The notes beneath the pieces are model-generated. The model searched no databases. It saw only the letters and a program-made list of their open reading frames with translations, and was not told the origin of the DNA. Shown here piece after piece: positions 23,346 to 35,787 of a stretch of DNA of 64,000 bases. Location of the stretch: the NCBI GenBank assembly GCA_900169235.1, contig FWCC01000043.1, positions 248,001-312,000 on the forward strand. The letters run 5' to 3'. Each line of letters opens with the position of its first letter. Position 1 is the first letter of the stretch. Made by a program: the position numbers and the translations under genes. This DNA is from Zarea fungicola. Its lineage: Eukaryota; Ascomycota; Sordariomycetes; Hypocreales; Cordycipitaceae.

Positions 23346-23776
23346 TCAAGGTCGTCCTGTCTGGTTAATGTCCAGAGAAGCAGTTTCATTGCCGCGGCCA
23401 GCGCCGTTATTGGCGGTCGACATCTGGCGCCTGTTCTCGACGGTGCCAGTTTCAATTTCCCAAGGAAAAGTCATATCAGGATCGTCATAGGCCGGGGGTG
23501 GCACGGATCCTGGGCCATGCTGCTGGCTGGGACGGCGAAGGATAATTGTCACGATGCATTCGACAGTGTCACCTGGGCCGGAGACAGAGGCAGATCTGCC
23601 ACGGTTTCGTGCATCCTGGCGTTGGTTCCTATTTCATCACTGTGAGTAAAGGCTTCACTTGGACGTTGAAAGGGCTGTAGCTATATAACATACATGGCCT
23701 CGCAGCCAAGACAATGGTCGAGAGGCTGTGACTCGGAGATGGGCTTCTTGCAGCCAGGACACGTATACAGCGGCAT
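23346..23776 (-). CDS. Small zinc-ribbon-like protein
   Basis: Two exons, 23776-23694 and 23628-23346, joined across a 65-base intron (GTATGT...AAATAG) with matching phase, giving 121 residues. The N-terminus reads MPLYTCPGCKKPISES and then HCLGCEAM, so two CxxC pairs form a likely zinc ribbon. After the splice comes a basic NQRQDARNRGRS stretch, then a segment with IVTIILRRP and a Pro-rich PPPAYDDPDM tail. In-frame ATG 23869 would add a hydrophobic 31-residue leader; I prefer ATG 23776 because the ribbon then starts the protein, but the longer form is possible. I do not recognise a named family. Confidence 0.65.
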
Positions 23777-26700
23777 AGTGAAGAAGGTGAAGAATAGAAC
23801 GAGTATGTATAAAGCGAACGATGGGACTCTGAGAACGGCTGAAAGCACAGACGAGACAAAAGAGAACATGAGAAGTGAATGCTGGGAACTGACAGTTTCA
23901 AGGGAAATGGCTTGCAGGGCAGGGCTTTATATAGGAAACGCAAAAGAACCTTGCTACCAGGTATTAAAGACTAAAAGAAGAAGAAAAAAAAAGAGTCTGA
24001 AGTTCCAATGTGGTAGTACAGAATCTATTGAAAAGCATGACACCTAACGGTCCATGTGTCGACTCGTCACGCCCACGCCGCTCAGGGTGGCCACCAATAG
24101 CACCATACAGAATTGATGGCAACAGTGACAGTTGATTCAGTTTGAGCATTTGATTGGAAGTGCACCCAAGTCTACGAGGTTTCCCATGCAGGCGGCCGAC
24201 ACTCCCCTTCAAGAGGCAAGAGAGTACTGCGGCGCAGCGGAGATGAAGAGCAGCACGCGGACGGAGATGGAGTGCGTGCGTACCCAACAGGGCGTCCCAT
24301 TCTCTTCCTCCGATGTGACGGAGATTCGATATACAGCCAACCAGCCCTGCCGACGATGTAATATGCCGTCTGGGGTTGTACAAGACCCTTGGTTGTGTGG
24401 ATATGTCTCTTCTCTGCCAAGAACCAACACACCAAAATCTGAGATGGAGGGGGGGTACGATGGGCAAGCCCATAATTTGCCTGCCGGGCGAGTCTCGTGT
24501 TCAAGAGACTAATAATAATAAAACTCAGTAGGTGAGCAATTAATAATGATAGAAAATAGAGAAATTCCTCGAATAATATACATCAAAGCGACATGCGAGC
24601 GACCCAGAAACTCGGACCGTATTAGCAGGAGACGTTACATCGCCCGCAACGGGTACTAAAACAGCTGCCGCCCGTGTTAGGGTAAGACAGGGGCGGCCAT
24701 GTTTTTCTCAAGTCCCCTAACAATTCGTTGTAGAAGTGACTCAATTCCTGCGTGTGCAAATAGAGACAAAAGGGGCTGGCAGTTTTTTGGTTGCTCCTGT
24801 CCTGTGTCATTTACAGCCACAAATTCTGTAGACCATGAGTCGTTGCTGACTTGCAGGCATGAGACCTCTGGATTGACTGCGTCAGAGCTTTGATACGCAC
24901 ATGTCTCATTTCCTTTTTCCTTTTCCTTTATTTGTTTCTTTGAGGCTTAAATACGAGCAGTTGCGTTGCATTTTGACAGCAAGCTGTTGTATTTTGCCAG
25001 TTCAAGCAAGGCAGTGACTGCTGATGCCGACTCCATACAGGTGAACTTGTGCCTACATATTTCAAACATAACTGTTCTGTCTGATGAGAAACAAATCAAG
25101 GATAATTTTCACACGTAGACACCGAAGAGATAAGTTCCCCTTCTTCTGCTTTTTTTTCTTTTAGATGATAATAGAGGTTATAGTTTCCAACGTCTAGTAA
25201 CTGCCGTAACTAAGCATGATACGGCCGACTGTGAGGTCTTGGCCTTGTCCACTCTGCCTCTCTCGGCTCTCGCTGAGCGATCAACGGCAAGCTACCGACA
25301 TAACACCACACCTCCGCCGTAGAGAACGGGAGTGCATTTAAAACAGTAAAAAGAACCTTAAACTGGCAATCAGACGCCGCTGTGGGTCGGGGAGTCATAT
25401 TGGTAGGGGCCCAAAACGCCGGCGACAGTTTCCCAGAGGATTGGGATATGAAATGTCAATATCTATTATATTAATGGCCTGATGTTAAGTTACGGCTCGC
25501 TCTTCTCGTAGCCCCCTCGCTGTCTCTACTCTGACAGGACAGCCTTGCCGGGAGTAACTCGACATGTAAAGTGACACTTGTCAGCCGGACTTTTTGCCCG
25601 CAGTGCTCTCTGATCGAGGGTCTCGTGTATCTCTCCTCACTTTTGCCTTGCAGCATGTGAAGGTAGTACGAAGTTGCTCGACGTACATAGCCTCAATCAA
25701 GCCTTTAAGCCTCGCTCAGTTTTGCTTAAAGAAAATTACATCTACATCCACAAGAGCCCACTTATAAACTCTCTAATAATAGCTTCCAAAAGGCATGTTT
25801 TTTGACGTAAATGGAAAAGAATGAGGCTGTCAGGAGTGTGAGTACCACCATCGCACGCCTGCGGCATCCCCGATGTAGACAGAAACAAAATACGCCCCCC
25901 GCCCCTTAAAAAAAAAAGACATCTCCGGGTTTCACAGGGGAGCAAAGACGCAAAAAAGCAAGGGGGAGTAGAGGAAATATTGACTCGTCCACCTCCTCCC
26001 GTTCACCTTGTGCCAAAATAGAAAGAAAATGAGCTAAACTCGAGCTCGCTTGTAATGTCCAATGGAATGCCGCCGCTAATAACGCTGCTCAACGTAAATT
26101 TACTAGCGACAACTTGGCAGGTCCATTGTTCCCTGCTAGTCAAAGTTCTCGAACATGGATCCTGTATCAGATGGAACAGCAAAGCCACACCGGCAGCTCA
26201 GTTGGTTCCTTCTCTCCTAGATATACACCACCCTCTGAGGTCGTGCGTATGTATGGTGCGGCAACCGGTTATCTGTTCGGACATCGGTCCGATTTGGCCA
26301 AGCCTTGGCGGTGGTGTTGGTGGATGAAGCTGCTGCCTAGTAATGGAGAACTTACTCATCTTGTCTGTGTGGGCGTTCGGCGGCAGGCAAGCGCTTCGAC
26401 TAACTAACTAGTGCCATGTGTACTGGTTTCCAGGCACTACGTTAATTTGGTCAAGATGTTTCGCCGCAGTGAGCTTCGGACTCGGAGAAGTATGTACATC
26501 CTCATACCATGTCTTGGAAATTGTCGGTTGAATGTGCTACAAACTCGTGGTTATGCTTTTTCGCAGACTTTTATAAGTCCAACTAGGAACAGAGCCAGTA
26601 AGTGAGCCAGCAAGGCTGCTGTTATTCGGGGCTTTGAATACTCGTCTCGTTAGTACCTGTACAACTTGTCAAGCCCGATGTGAAGCGACACCATACCGAA

Positions 26701-27431
26701 CGATTCGATTTCAGTCATAATCCACTTTTGCTGCAGGCGACCCAACTGGAGCTGATCCCGATGCTCTCAGAGGCTGCAATAAGCCACAGCATGTCATCAA
26801 AGAACCGGCGCCATCCATCCGACAAAAAGGCATAGAAGCTAAGAAAACGTACATTCATCTCGCTACTCTTCAGAGAAAATACAATGAGACAAGATAAAGA
26901 AGAACAGACCCAATATGGAGAGTTGGCGGACTGTTCATTTTTACAGACAAAAACAATAACAGAAAACGCCGTTTTCCCATGCGTGTACACGATCCCCAGT
27001 AAAAACAGATAGATTTTTTCAAGGAAACAGAGGGACGTTGCCAAGTTCTTTTTTAATTTTCTTCTTCCGCTGTTTGCTGTAAATTCCATTATGCTAACAG
27101 CTTCACAATCGTAAATTGATAGGAAAATGTGTCAAAATGACTGAATACTTTAGTTAGTCGTCCGGGGTGTGCTCGCCTCTTTCATATCGTACAGCCGCTG
27201 ATTAAAATGTGTTGGCAGATAAAACTTCTCTGTCCAGGAGAAATGAGGTTCAGAAAATTAAAGAATGGAATGAATGTTTGTTTTAAAAAGTGGTAGCGTT
27301 TGCCGGGGTTGCAAGATGCGAAAAGAGGCGATTTTCGATTTCATTTTCGTGCAAGAATGCCATAGTAAAAGAGAAGGGTCGAGCGGCCGTCAGCCATCTA
27401 CCAGCCGGGACGGCTGTAGAAAAGCATAGAA
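23777..27431. other. 3.6 kb gene-poor region
   Basis: The largest spacer in the window. Only frames below about 130 codons occur, none with a domain or coherent splice sites. It must contain the promoter of the zinc-ribbon gene and the 3' flank of the Gdt1-type gene. No tRNA, snRNA or repeat element could be identified by eye. Confidence 0.5.
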
Positions 27432-29047
27432 TTAGGCGTAGAATGACTCGATAAAGTAGATGAGGCCAAAAGCGAGGAAGGCAATGGCGCCACCAACAGT
27501 CACAACTTTCATGCTGACACGGCCAGCAATAGCACGTCCTCCAATAACAGCGACACCTGTGCAAATAGCATGACCAACTGTCGCACCAAGAGTTACCCAC
27601 CAGTAGTCCTGACCAGCAGCCATGGCAATGGTAGCGATCTGGCTGCGGTCACCCCACTCGCCCAGAAAGGTCATGACAAAGGTTTGCACCCAAACAGGAC
27701 TCAGTAGCAAGCTGCAGAGATTGGTAGCGCCGTACAGGAAGCCGCCCGCGGATTTGGACTTCTTGGTGCGGGAGGGTGATTGGGATGGGGAGCGAGCGGG
27801 TGAGTTGAGACGGCCCTTGGATCTCGCGCTGCGCCCATTCAATCCCATCTCGAGAGCATCGGCAGACATGCTACCGTTTTGTTCAAACTCCTTTTCCTTG
27901 GCGGCGAGTTCTTGCTCAACTTCGTGCATCTCGGCGCCCACACCCTCGTCGGGGTCCATCTGCAAGCCTTCACGCAGCAGCTTGGCTCCAAAGACAAAGA
28001 AGAGACCAGCAGCAAGAAAGCTGGTAATGCGTTTCGGAATAAGGGCAGGCACGGCGTGACCGAGGACCGCAGAGAGAATCGTCATCACAAACAGCGCACC
28101 AAAAGCCGCAGAAAAGACGACTAGTCTGTCATGCTTCATGGCCATGAGAGCAGCGACCAGGAACGTCTTGTCGCCAACTTCAGAAACGAGAATCATGGTG
28201 AGAGAGAGAACAAAGGAGTGGAAAGGCTGAATGATGCCCTCATCGTTGTCGGCGGCCGGCGTCTTTGGTGAGGACTTTTTGGTGGAAGTGGGATCGTTGA
28301 CTTTGAGATGGTCCTTGTCGACCGAGTGCGGCACGGGAGGCTGTTCTCGCGTCTCTTCGCCGAGGTTATCAGGTTTCTACACATGGTCATGTTAATAGGC
28401 ATCGGAATATGGTCCAACGTTTTCGTAGCACTTGCATCAAATCCAGCAAATCCGCCATTGTCACCATCTTTGATGGCATCCTTGTCGATGGGTTTCGACT
28501 TGGGCTTCTCTTTGCCCGCGTTCATCTTCTCCTCCTCGCTGTGGGGCAGAGGGAGCTTTTCCTTGGGGGATTCTGGTTGGGTGACGGTTTTTTCGCCAGT
28601 TTTGCCTTCGTGGGCCTTGCGCGCCTTGTCCTTTTCAGACACGCCGCCTTCGGTGCCAGTGGTGCCTTCTTTGGCCTTTTCGCGGTTCTTGTCAAACATG
28701 ATGCCGTCATTGGACTCGGGGATCTTCTTGCCATCGATAACTGTTGGATCTGCGGGTCTGCCCTTGATTTTCTCTACGGTATCGGATTTTCCATCGGTGC
28801 CAGCCTTGACTGTCCCGTCCGTCTCGATAAAAGGCCCGAGGTGAGGTTTTCCATCGCGTCCGTCGACAGGGGCATCCTTGGTGGGGAGATCACCTCTACC
28901 CTTGGGGATGGCAGCATCGTCCTTGGTGCCGATGGCAACGGCGTCATCAATTGCTGCTGTAGCGGCACCACTGGAGGGGTCCTTGAGCGCTCCGGCCAAC
29001 GCGGGCAGCACGAGGAGGAAGAAGGGCGAGTTGGCGGGGAATCGCAT
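27432..29047 (-). CDS. GDT1: Gdt1/TMEM165-type (UPF0016) cation transporter
   Basis: Golgi-type Mn2+/Ca2+ (proton-coupled) transporter that supports glycosylation and ion balance. The conserved part (27432-28334 frame) has both family signatures, SEVGDKTFLVAALMAM and GEWGDRSQIATIAMAAG, each heading a three-helix half, separated by a Ser/Arg-rich cytosolic loop (SARSKGRLNSPARSPSQSPS). The first exon, from ATG 29047, encodes a signal peptide (FFLLVLPALAGAL) and a roughly 200-residue Lys/Asp/Glu-rich lumenal segment, much longer than in yeast Gdt1. The two frames must be joined by an intron between about 28300 and 28430; several donor/acceptor pairs fit (for example a GTAGAA donor with an AAAG acceptor, or a GTGCTA donor with a GCGAAG acceptor), and I could not choose. 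The protein ends FIESFYA. Confidence 0.88.
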
Positions 29048-31317
29048 CGTGTCGACGAGGCTTCGACTAGCAAATACAGTGGGTTGTCGCTACAGTGTTG
29101 AAAACTGCCTGTGACTATCGCGTACCGTCGGTGACGGCTCCAAGTACGTCGAGCCGACTCGGTGCCAGATCCTAAGATAGGGGGCCGAAGGGTTGCAAGA
29201 TGGTGGCTGGAGGAGGGCTTGCGAGCCGCGTAATGCGAAGGTGCGTAGACGCAAGGTACGTACAATCAGGGGATGGTGATTGTGGGGGAGTTGGCGGTTT
29301 GAAAGGAGCGTTGAGCCAAGCAGAGGTCGTGCGTGGCAAGATTAAAAGGAAGGTAAATAAGATGAGGGGGGGAATGTACTGATGGGAAGGGAACAAATCG
29401 AGATGGAACGGGATAACTAAGGCAAGCTCACGTAGACTGAACAATCCAGGTGGTCTGTCTTTTTTTTTTTTTCGTCTTGGCTGTGTCGCGGCGCGGTTCG
29501 TGTTGCCTTTGCCAGGTGGCAGAGTTGGGGCGCTAGTCGATCCACGCCTGATGAGAAAGGGGCGCCAGAAGCACAGAAGCCTGCGCTCTACAGGCACACA
29601 GGCTACAGGGTTTTCATTTTTAGCAGATTCCAGGCAGAGCGGCCCCAGGGGACGCTACAGGGAGCCCCAGCGGAGCCCCAGTAAATCCCCAGGCAGGCTA
29701 GACCCGAGTTGCACAGCCCGCAAGCTGCCAATCCACTCTTTCAAGACTGCTAGGAATTCCGGTGGCAGCCGGCCCGTCGCCCACTGAGGACCGGCCCAGC
29801 CGCCCAGCTCACCGCGGTAAGCTACTACCAGGCAACCAGGTACAAGATGCCCATCGGGACCTTGGTGGTGATGCCACTAGCAATTGTTAGCGCTGCCAAG
29901 TTTGCTGGGAGCCCCCTTTAACAGTTGCTGATGTGTCTCCAATTGGGAAATAGGTCAGGCGACATGACTTTCAACTCTTGTCAGGGGAAGGCTGAATTTT
30001 GCAATTATTAATTGGATTTTTCATTACTGATTTGACCCAGAGCTACATGCTCGTCGCGTGTGCTAGCAAGTGTCAGGCGGCCCAGTAAGCAGTTCGTTTT
30101 GGCACTCGTATTGAGCCTTCTGTTGACTCTACCAAACACGGCCACCAAACACGCTCAAACCAAGACTCCAAAATTCATTCAATCCAGGTATCTAGCATAT
30201 TGGCTGCATATTGAATGCAGTACCACTCCTGTGCAGCATTCTCTATCCAGTCGGAATGGTGTGCCAGGCCCCTTTCTGGGCGCTACCCTCCTTTCTATAT
30301 TTGTCATATCAACAAGGGTTGGCCCGGTAGGGACGTTGGCGCATTTCGCAAGGAACAAACACAGATCAAGCAACTATGGGGATGCAAACACAAGGGTGCG
30401 TTTCCACACTGGCCGATTGGTTGGCTACTGGTATTAACCCGGCACCTCATCCCTGTCAGCCTCCCCTTGCATGGCGACAGGCAGTCATTTATCGCGGCAA
30501 CCGTTGTTGCTATAATACCCAGATACCTTACGCAGACGGACGTTGTATTTTTCAATTCAAACTTGTCGATTGCAATCGCAAACTCAAAGATTTACATTGG
30601 GGTTATTTATGCACTGGCCACGGTCTGGCTCCACGTCGGTACATGCCCCAGATCTACATGTGCGCGAGGATCAGAGATGGGTAATCTTACAGGTGAAACA
30701 CTGTCGTCGAACTGAGACATGACACCTAAATCATCATGAGCATCTCCTAATCCAGCTGCCTTTCGCTGTAAAAGAGACCCCAACCAGCACAGTTGCAAGG
30801 AGACGGGCCAGTACTCCCCGAAGTGGTGTAAACATGTCTACCATTCAAAAATCGCCCAGCAGTTTCTTTATGAAATCAGTGAAATGGTCTCAACAGCCTC
30901 CCGTGTTCCTTGTGGTCGCCGTCATTCAGATTGGGCAAGCTGCAGCTGCAGCGCTCAGCCCTCTGTGCCCAAATAGATGCATCTCGGTATAATTACACAG
31001 ACAATAAAACAGACCTCGGGTAATGAAATCCCGGCTGCAGTTGAAACAGTTTCAGCAGTCAAACAGATTCTAGTTGAATCAGTGTAAGTGTATATCGGGA
31101 AAAGGCAGCTCGAACCAAGTCCAGGCAAACAAAGACCGAAAGACATCTTCGACGCCGACAATGGGCAAAATGAGCTCGCCAGAAGGCACCATAAGTGGCC
31201 CGTTTGTAGACTTGCACGGTTGTGATACGTTGTCTCGGAAAATCCTTTAGTACCATGCAGAGAAGCCCTGACAGGTAACCCCTCTCGAGCAATACATCTG
31301 CATACATATTCAATACA
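29048..31317. other. Divergent spacer, 2.3 kb
   Basis: Between the Gdt1-type gene (minus) and an APH-like gene (plus). Contains a T-run near 29459-29472 and a GC-rich patch with repeated GAGCCCCAG around 29660-29680. No supported gene. Confidence 0.5.
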
Positions 31318-32095
31318 ATGTCTCCTGTTACAAACGCTATGCTTAATTCCCGGCGTGAAAATGAATGCACTCATATTACTGCAGAGAGAAAGTATTTTCA
31401 TGTTCCTGGGGCGTTCATCAAGCGCAGCCTACGGCCGCACGAATGGCAGCATAGCCCCTTCGGAGGGATGCTGTACATACCTCGCCTTGGCAACGAACGC
31501 ATCTTGAATGAGGCAGCAACTTTGCAATTCATTGCTGAAAACACAAATATTCCCGTACCAAAGCTCTATGCGTGCTTTGAGGATGACGGCGCTGTGTGCC
31601 TAATTACACAGGAGATTGATGGCGTTGCAATGACTGATCTTGAGTCAGACCAACGCAAAGTTGTTGAGGCTGAGCTTGAGGTGCATATATCAACTCTGCA
31701 AGGTCTCAAGTCTGATACTTGGGGCGGGCCCTCCGGACGTGTATGTCTTGTGTTTCTTTGACTTCTTTTGGCCCTTCGTATCGGCTCACAAGGCACAGGT
31801 TGTTCCGCCGTGGCGCGTACTGAAGCACCCTGTCCGTGCCAAATGGTCAATGAAAACTCGAAAAGAAAAAGATTTGGTCTTCTGTCATAACGACCTGGGT
31901 ACGCATAATGTCATTGTCGATCCGGAAACGTTGAAAGTTAAGGCCATTATTGATTGGGAGTATGCCGGGTTTTATCCAGCCGAATTTGAAGGCATGTACT
32001 TTCGCCGTCCTGGACCATCCGGGGCTCTTGCTGGCGAGCACAATGACGAGCAGGAATTGTTGAAAATTATGTACGAGAATGAAGAGGATAAATGA
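31318..32095 (+). CDS. Short APH-family phosphotransferase-like protein
   Basis: Exons 31318-31740 and 31799-32095, 58-base intron (GTATGT...GCACAG, phase 0), 239 residues. The N-lobe has FIKRSLRPHEW, NEAATLQFI and IPVPKLYACFEDDG; the hinge reads LITQEIDGVAM. The catalytic loop is LVFCHNDLGTHNVIVD with the complete HxD...N set, followed by AIIDWEYAGFYPAEFEG, so active-site residues are intact, unlike the paralogue at 16601-18212. The protein is shorter than the usual fungal members (about 280-300) and lacks part of the helical C-lobe extension. The substrate is unknown. Confidence 0.85.
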
Positions 32096-32596
32096 TGGAC
32101 GCATTCTCACGATTACAGTAGCATCTCCATGTCGTCAGTTACTGCTTGTACAAGGTACCTCTGTGTATAAGTTGATCGGTATGTAACCCGCTATATAAAA
32201 ACGGAGCAACCGTCAGCTGTCCACTACAGATGGTCGTTTTAGCGCTCAGCTACCAACCTCAGCGCTCCTCACCCCATATTATCCGTTGTAGATGGTACAC
32301 TCCACCAACAGATAGCGCCATAGGGTGGCGAAGGTGTAGAGCTCGGAGCTTAATGCTGGTTTATCTCCGCATGTCATCATCTCTGGCCATGGTACACCCA
32401 GAGCCAGATAGACAACGTGCCTCCTCCATCATTGCGCAAGCATCCTAGTGTCTGGCCGTTTGGCTCGATTCAATTCAATTTATCCTCTCTAATAATTTAT
32501 TGGTATCCTTTGCACATCTTCTGCCTGTACAGCTCCCGTGCACCGCCGGTTTGCTGTGCGCTGGCCACTATTACAAATCGAGCAGCTCCCACCGCC
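32096..32596. other. Spacer and WD40 promoter
   Basis: About 500 bases, with pyrimidine-rich sequence close to the downstream ATG. Nothing specific. Confidence 0.55.
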
Positions 32597-34813
32597 ATGG
32601 CTTCCGAGGGCGACGAGCCGTCCACCCGGGAACAGACTCCCGCCGACGGCCAGAATGAATCAAGCTCTGAGGAGGGCAACACATGGTACTTTAGTGTCAA
32701 TGACGAAGTGGACGACGATGAGGACGAAGACTACCAGGACGCACCGGATGAGATGGAGGACGACGACTTTGATGGTATGTCACCCCTGCAGGATCCCACA
32801 TCCACCGCCTTTTACTCATAAATATTCACAGCCGATCCCAGAAATGTAGAATTTCAAGTCATTTTTGGCAATGATGATGACGAGGAAATTGATCTGGACG
32901 GAAATGGGGATGACGATGAGGATGACGATGAGGACCAAGAAGAAGACAACGATGAAGAGGAGGATGCTCACCATGCTGCCGCTGAAGAAGGCAACGAGAC
33001 AGCTCTCCGAATTATGGGGCTTCTTCGAGGTATTTATTGCGATACCTTGTTACCAATTTTGCCCATGGAAACTAACTTGAAAGCAGCGGGAGCCCGGTCT
33101 GGACTGATACCGAGAGCGCAGCTGCTCGCCCTTCTCAGGAACGGACACTTCGGTAATGCTCTTTTTGATGACAACGACGACGAGGAAGATCTTGAAAGTC
33201 TCTTTGGCCGTTGGGGGAGACGCCGACGTCGTCCTGTGAAAGACCCCAATCGGTTCCCCAAAATTCCCAGTGACGAGGGCCGGAAGCTCATGCAGTCCGG
33301 TACCTTTGGTTCCAACTGTGACGTGTGGCGTCACGACACTGGCAAGAGACTAGCACGGCGCATGCTAGAGCGAGAACTCGGTATCGGTGATAGACGCCAA
33401 CGTACCCGCAACACCGATTTGATAGCTCAGGTAAGAATGCTCTATAGTTGGCCGCAACGCCACTGACACCAGCATAGTCGCTTGTACCTTCCACCAAGGT
33501 TCAGCAAATTATACATTACGATGATCCCATATATTCCGGACAGTTCTCTGATGACGGCAACTTTTTCTTTTCCGTCTGCCAAGACTTCAAGGTTCGCATG
33601 TATGATACATCAAACCCATACAGATGGCAGCACTACAAGACAGTCAGCTATCCAGGCGGCCAGTGGACTCTTACCGACGCCTCTCTGAGTCCCGACAACA
33701 AATGGCTAGCATACACATCCATTGACAGTCTTGTCTGCATAGCACCAACAGATCCCAGCGATAGAGGTGACCCGTATGTGCTTAACCTGGCAAACGGCAC
33801 AACGCGGACCACCGGCTGGGGCAGACAGAGAGGCGGCTTTGGTATTTGGTCGATTCGATTTTCGGGCGATGGCAGGGAGCTGGTGGCTGGCACAAATTCC
33901 CATTCATTAGTGGTGTACGACATTGAATCCCGCCAAGTGCTTCATCATGTCCAAGGCCACGATGACGACGTCAATGCCGTCTGCTTTGCGGACAAGCGCT
34001 CTCCCCATATTCTTTATTCTGGCTCGGACGATGCCACAATCAAGGTCTGGGATAGGCGAAGCATGGGTGATGGTCGCGAAGTCGGTGCATTTGTCGGCCA
34101 TATTGAAGGCCTGACTTATATCGACAGCAAAGGCGATGGCCGGTATATCCTCAGCAACGGCAAAGATCAAAGCATGAAGCTCTGGGATCTGCGCATGGCC
34201 ATGTCCACCGACAGGTTCCAGGAAATGGGCCGCAGCCGATATGCCCACTCGAGCGGCTTCGACTATAGAAACGAAATGTACGATGAGAACGACTGGGACG
34301 TACATCCTCACGACAACTCGGTAGTAACATTCCGCGGCCACAAGGTTCTGCGCACGCTCATTCGCTGTCACTTTTCGCCTCCTTCGGCCACCAACTCTCG
34401 TTACGTCTATTCCGGCAGTGCCGACGGTTCAGTATACGTTTACAACATGGATGCTACAATTGCTCGCGTCATCGATGTCAAGGGCGCTACGGCGGGCACA
34501 CGCCGCATCGATCGCCGCACACGTTTGTATTTCGACGAGCCTGGCGGATGGGGAACGTGTGTCCGGGACGCGAGCTGGAATCCCAATGCACCCGTCATTG
34601 TCGGTAAGTTGATGTTCAAATTCCAGGTCCTCTCAAAGTCACTCTCACTAACATATAACAGCATCGGCATGGAACGGGTATAGTATGGCTCGCGGGACAT
34701 GTACAGTACACACCTTCAATGAGGCAGACGAGGACGAGGGTGAGCCGGAAATGGGACAAAGTGTGGACGCAATGCTGAGAGAGAATCCCAACTTTTACCC
34801 TTCAGAATATTAA
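32597..34813 (+). CDS. WD40 repeat protein, DCAF11/LEC14B-like
   Basis: Five exons: 32597-32774, 32832-33029, 33087-33429 (+1), 33478-34603 and 34662-34813; the third exon ends at 33430. Phases agree and give 665 residues. The first 130 residues are highly acidic (runs of Asp/Glu). A conserved linker follows (LIPRAQLLALLRNG and GTFGSNCDVWRHDTGKRLARR). Then come about seven WD repeats: HYDDPIYSGQFSDDGNFF, SLSPDNKWLAYTSIDS, SIRFSGDGRELVAGTNS, YSGSDDATIKVWDRR, LSNGKDQSMKLWDLR and YSGSADGSVYVYNMD. The block order and DxxWDVHP-like insert match DCAF11/WDR23, a substrate receptor of CUL4-DDB1 ubiquitin ligases; that role is taken from the family. Intron 33030-33086 has a perfect ACTAAC branch point. 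Confidence 0.9.
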
Positions 34814-35787
34814 ATGTACCATATTTTTTGGCAGAAAATATAAATCGGAAATATACAAAAATAAATATAAATTTATTTGATTTCGTTTTCATGTGCAATT
34901 GTTTGCATAATTTGTTATAATCCAGCACCAAGTTACAAGAGGCTGCCAGGTACGGATAATCAATGCTCCACTTACCTGGCCCGTGCGCCTGGTCTCTGGT
35001 GGTCTAGGGAGCATAGCATCGCATCTAAGAGCTGCAACTTTCATCGCCATCGCCAGGCTACTTTAAGAAGAGATTTCAGGGCCTCATCACATCATCACGG
35101 CACCGTAGGCTCACATAATCATTGCCTGACGGATTAATTTATCTCGACTCCCTACGCGCCGTGCTCCGACGACGCGACGACCACAGCCTATTCGCCAAAC
35201 GACCGACGAACCATTTTTCCCCGGCTCACAGCCCAACCTAGACTGGAGGTGCACGCTGCCCAACGATCCCCGGGGCGATATCGCATAATTGGAGGTGTCT
35301 GAAAGGGGGGTTTGTCTTCCTTTGTTGTACTTCTCGCTCGGTCCATCTGACCGCAAAACCTGTATCGCACCAGCGTCTAGCTGTGACGAGAAAGCTGCCG
35401 TCATCAGGACTGTATTCGATTGAAGCACAGAGCGTCATCGTATTTCGTGTGGCACCAAGGAGAGGCAAATTTGCCGTATGTATACGGGCCCTTTATTTCT
35501 GACTTGATTCACCCTTGGGAATGTACGTATTAGCATTGCTCTTCAGTTGATCCACTGTCAAGCCTTCCGCCTCTTTTTTTTTGTTTGCCCAAGGCGTCGT
35601 TTGGCCTATTTTTTATTTCCCTGGCGTTTTTCAAGGAGGTTTCACGACGGCAGCGAACACATGATACCATTTGCTTTGTATCTCGAATATTTAATAACAC
35701 TATTTAACAAGTCTCTCTGCAGCTTTTTGGTTTATCTAACCGCCATACAACATTTGGGCAGCTTAAACAGCTTTTACACTTTTTACA
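34814..35787. other. Spacer and RRM-gene promoter
   Basis: A/T-rich 3' flank of the WD40 gene, then mixed sequence and a T-run (35571-35582). No gene supported. Confidence 0.55.

Noticed and set aside
24132..24512. Overlapping 126- and 110-codon frames in the gene-poor region
   Set aside because: No homology cues, no signal peptide, and both strands equally open.
28308..29101. Open frames of 178 and 230 codons on the plus strand
   Set aside because: Antisense of the charged leader of the Gdt1-type gene; no splice signals or domains.
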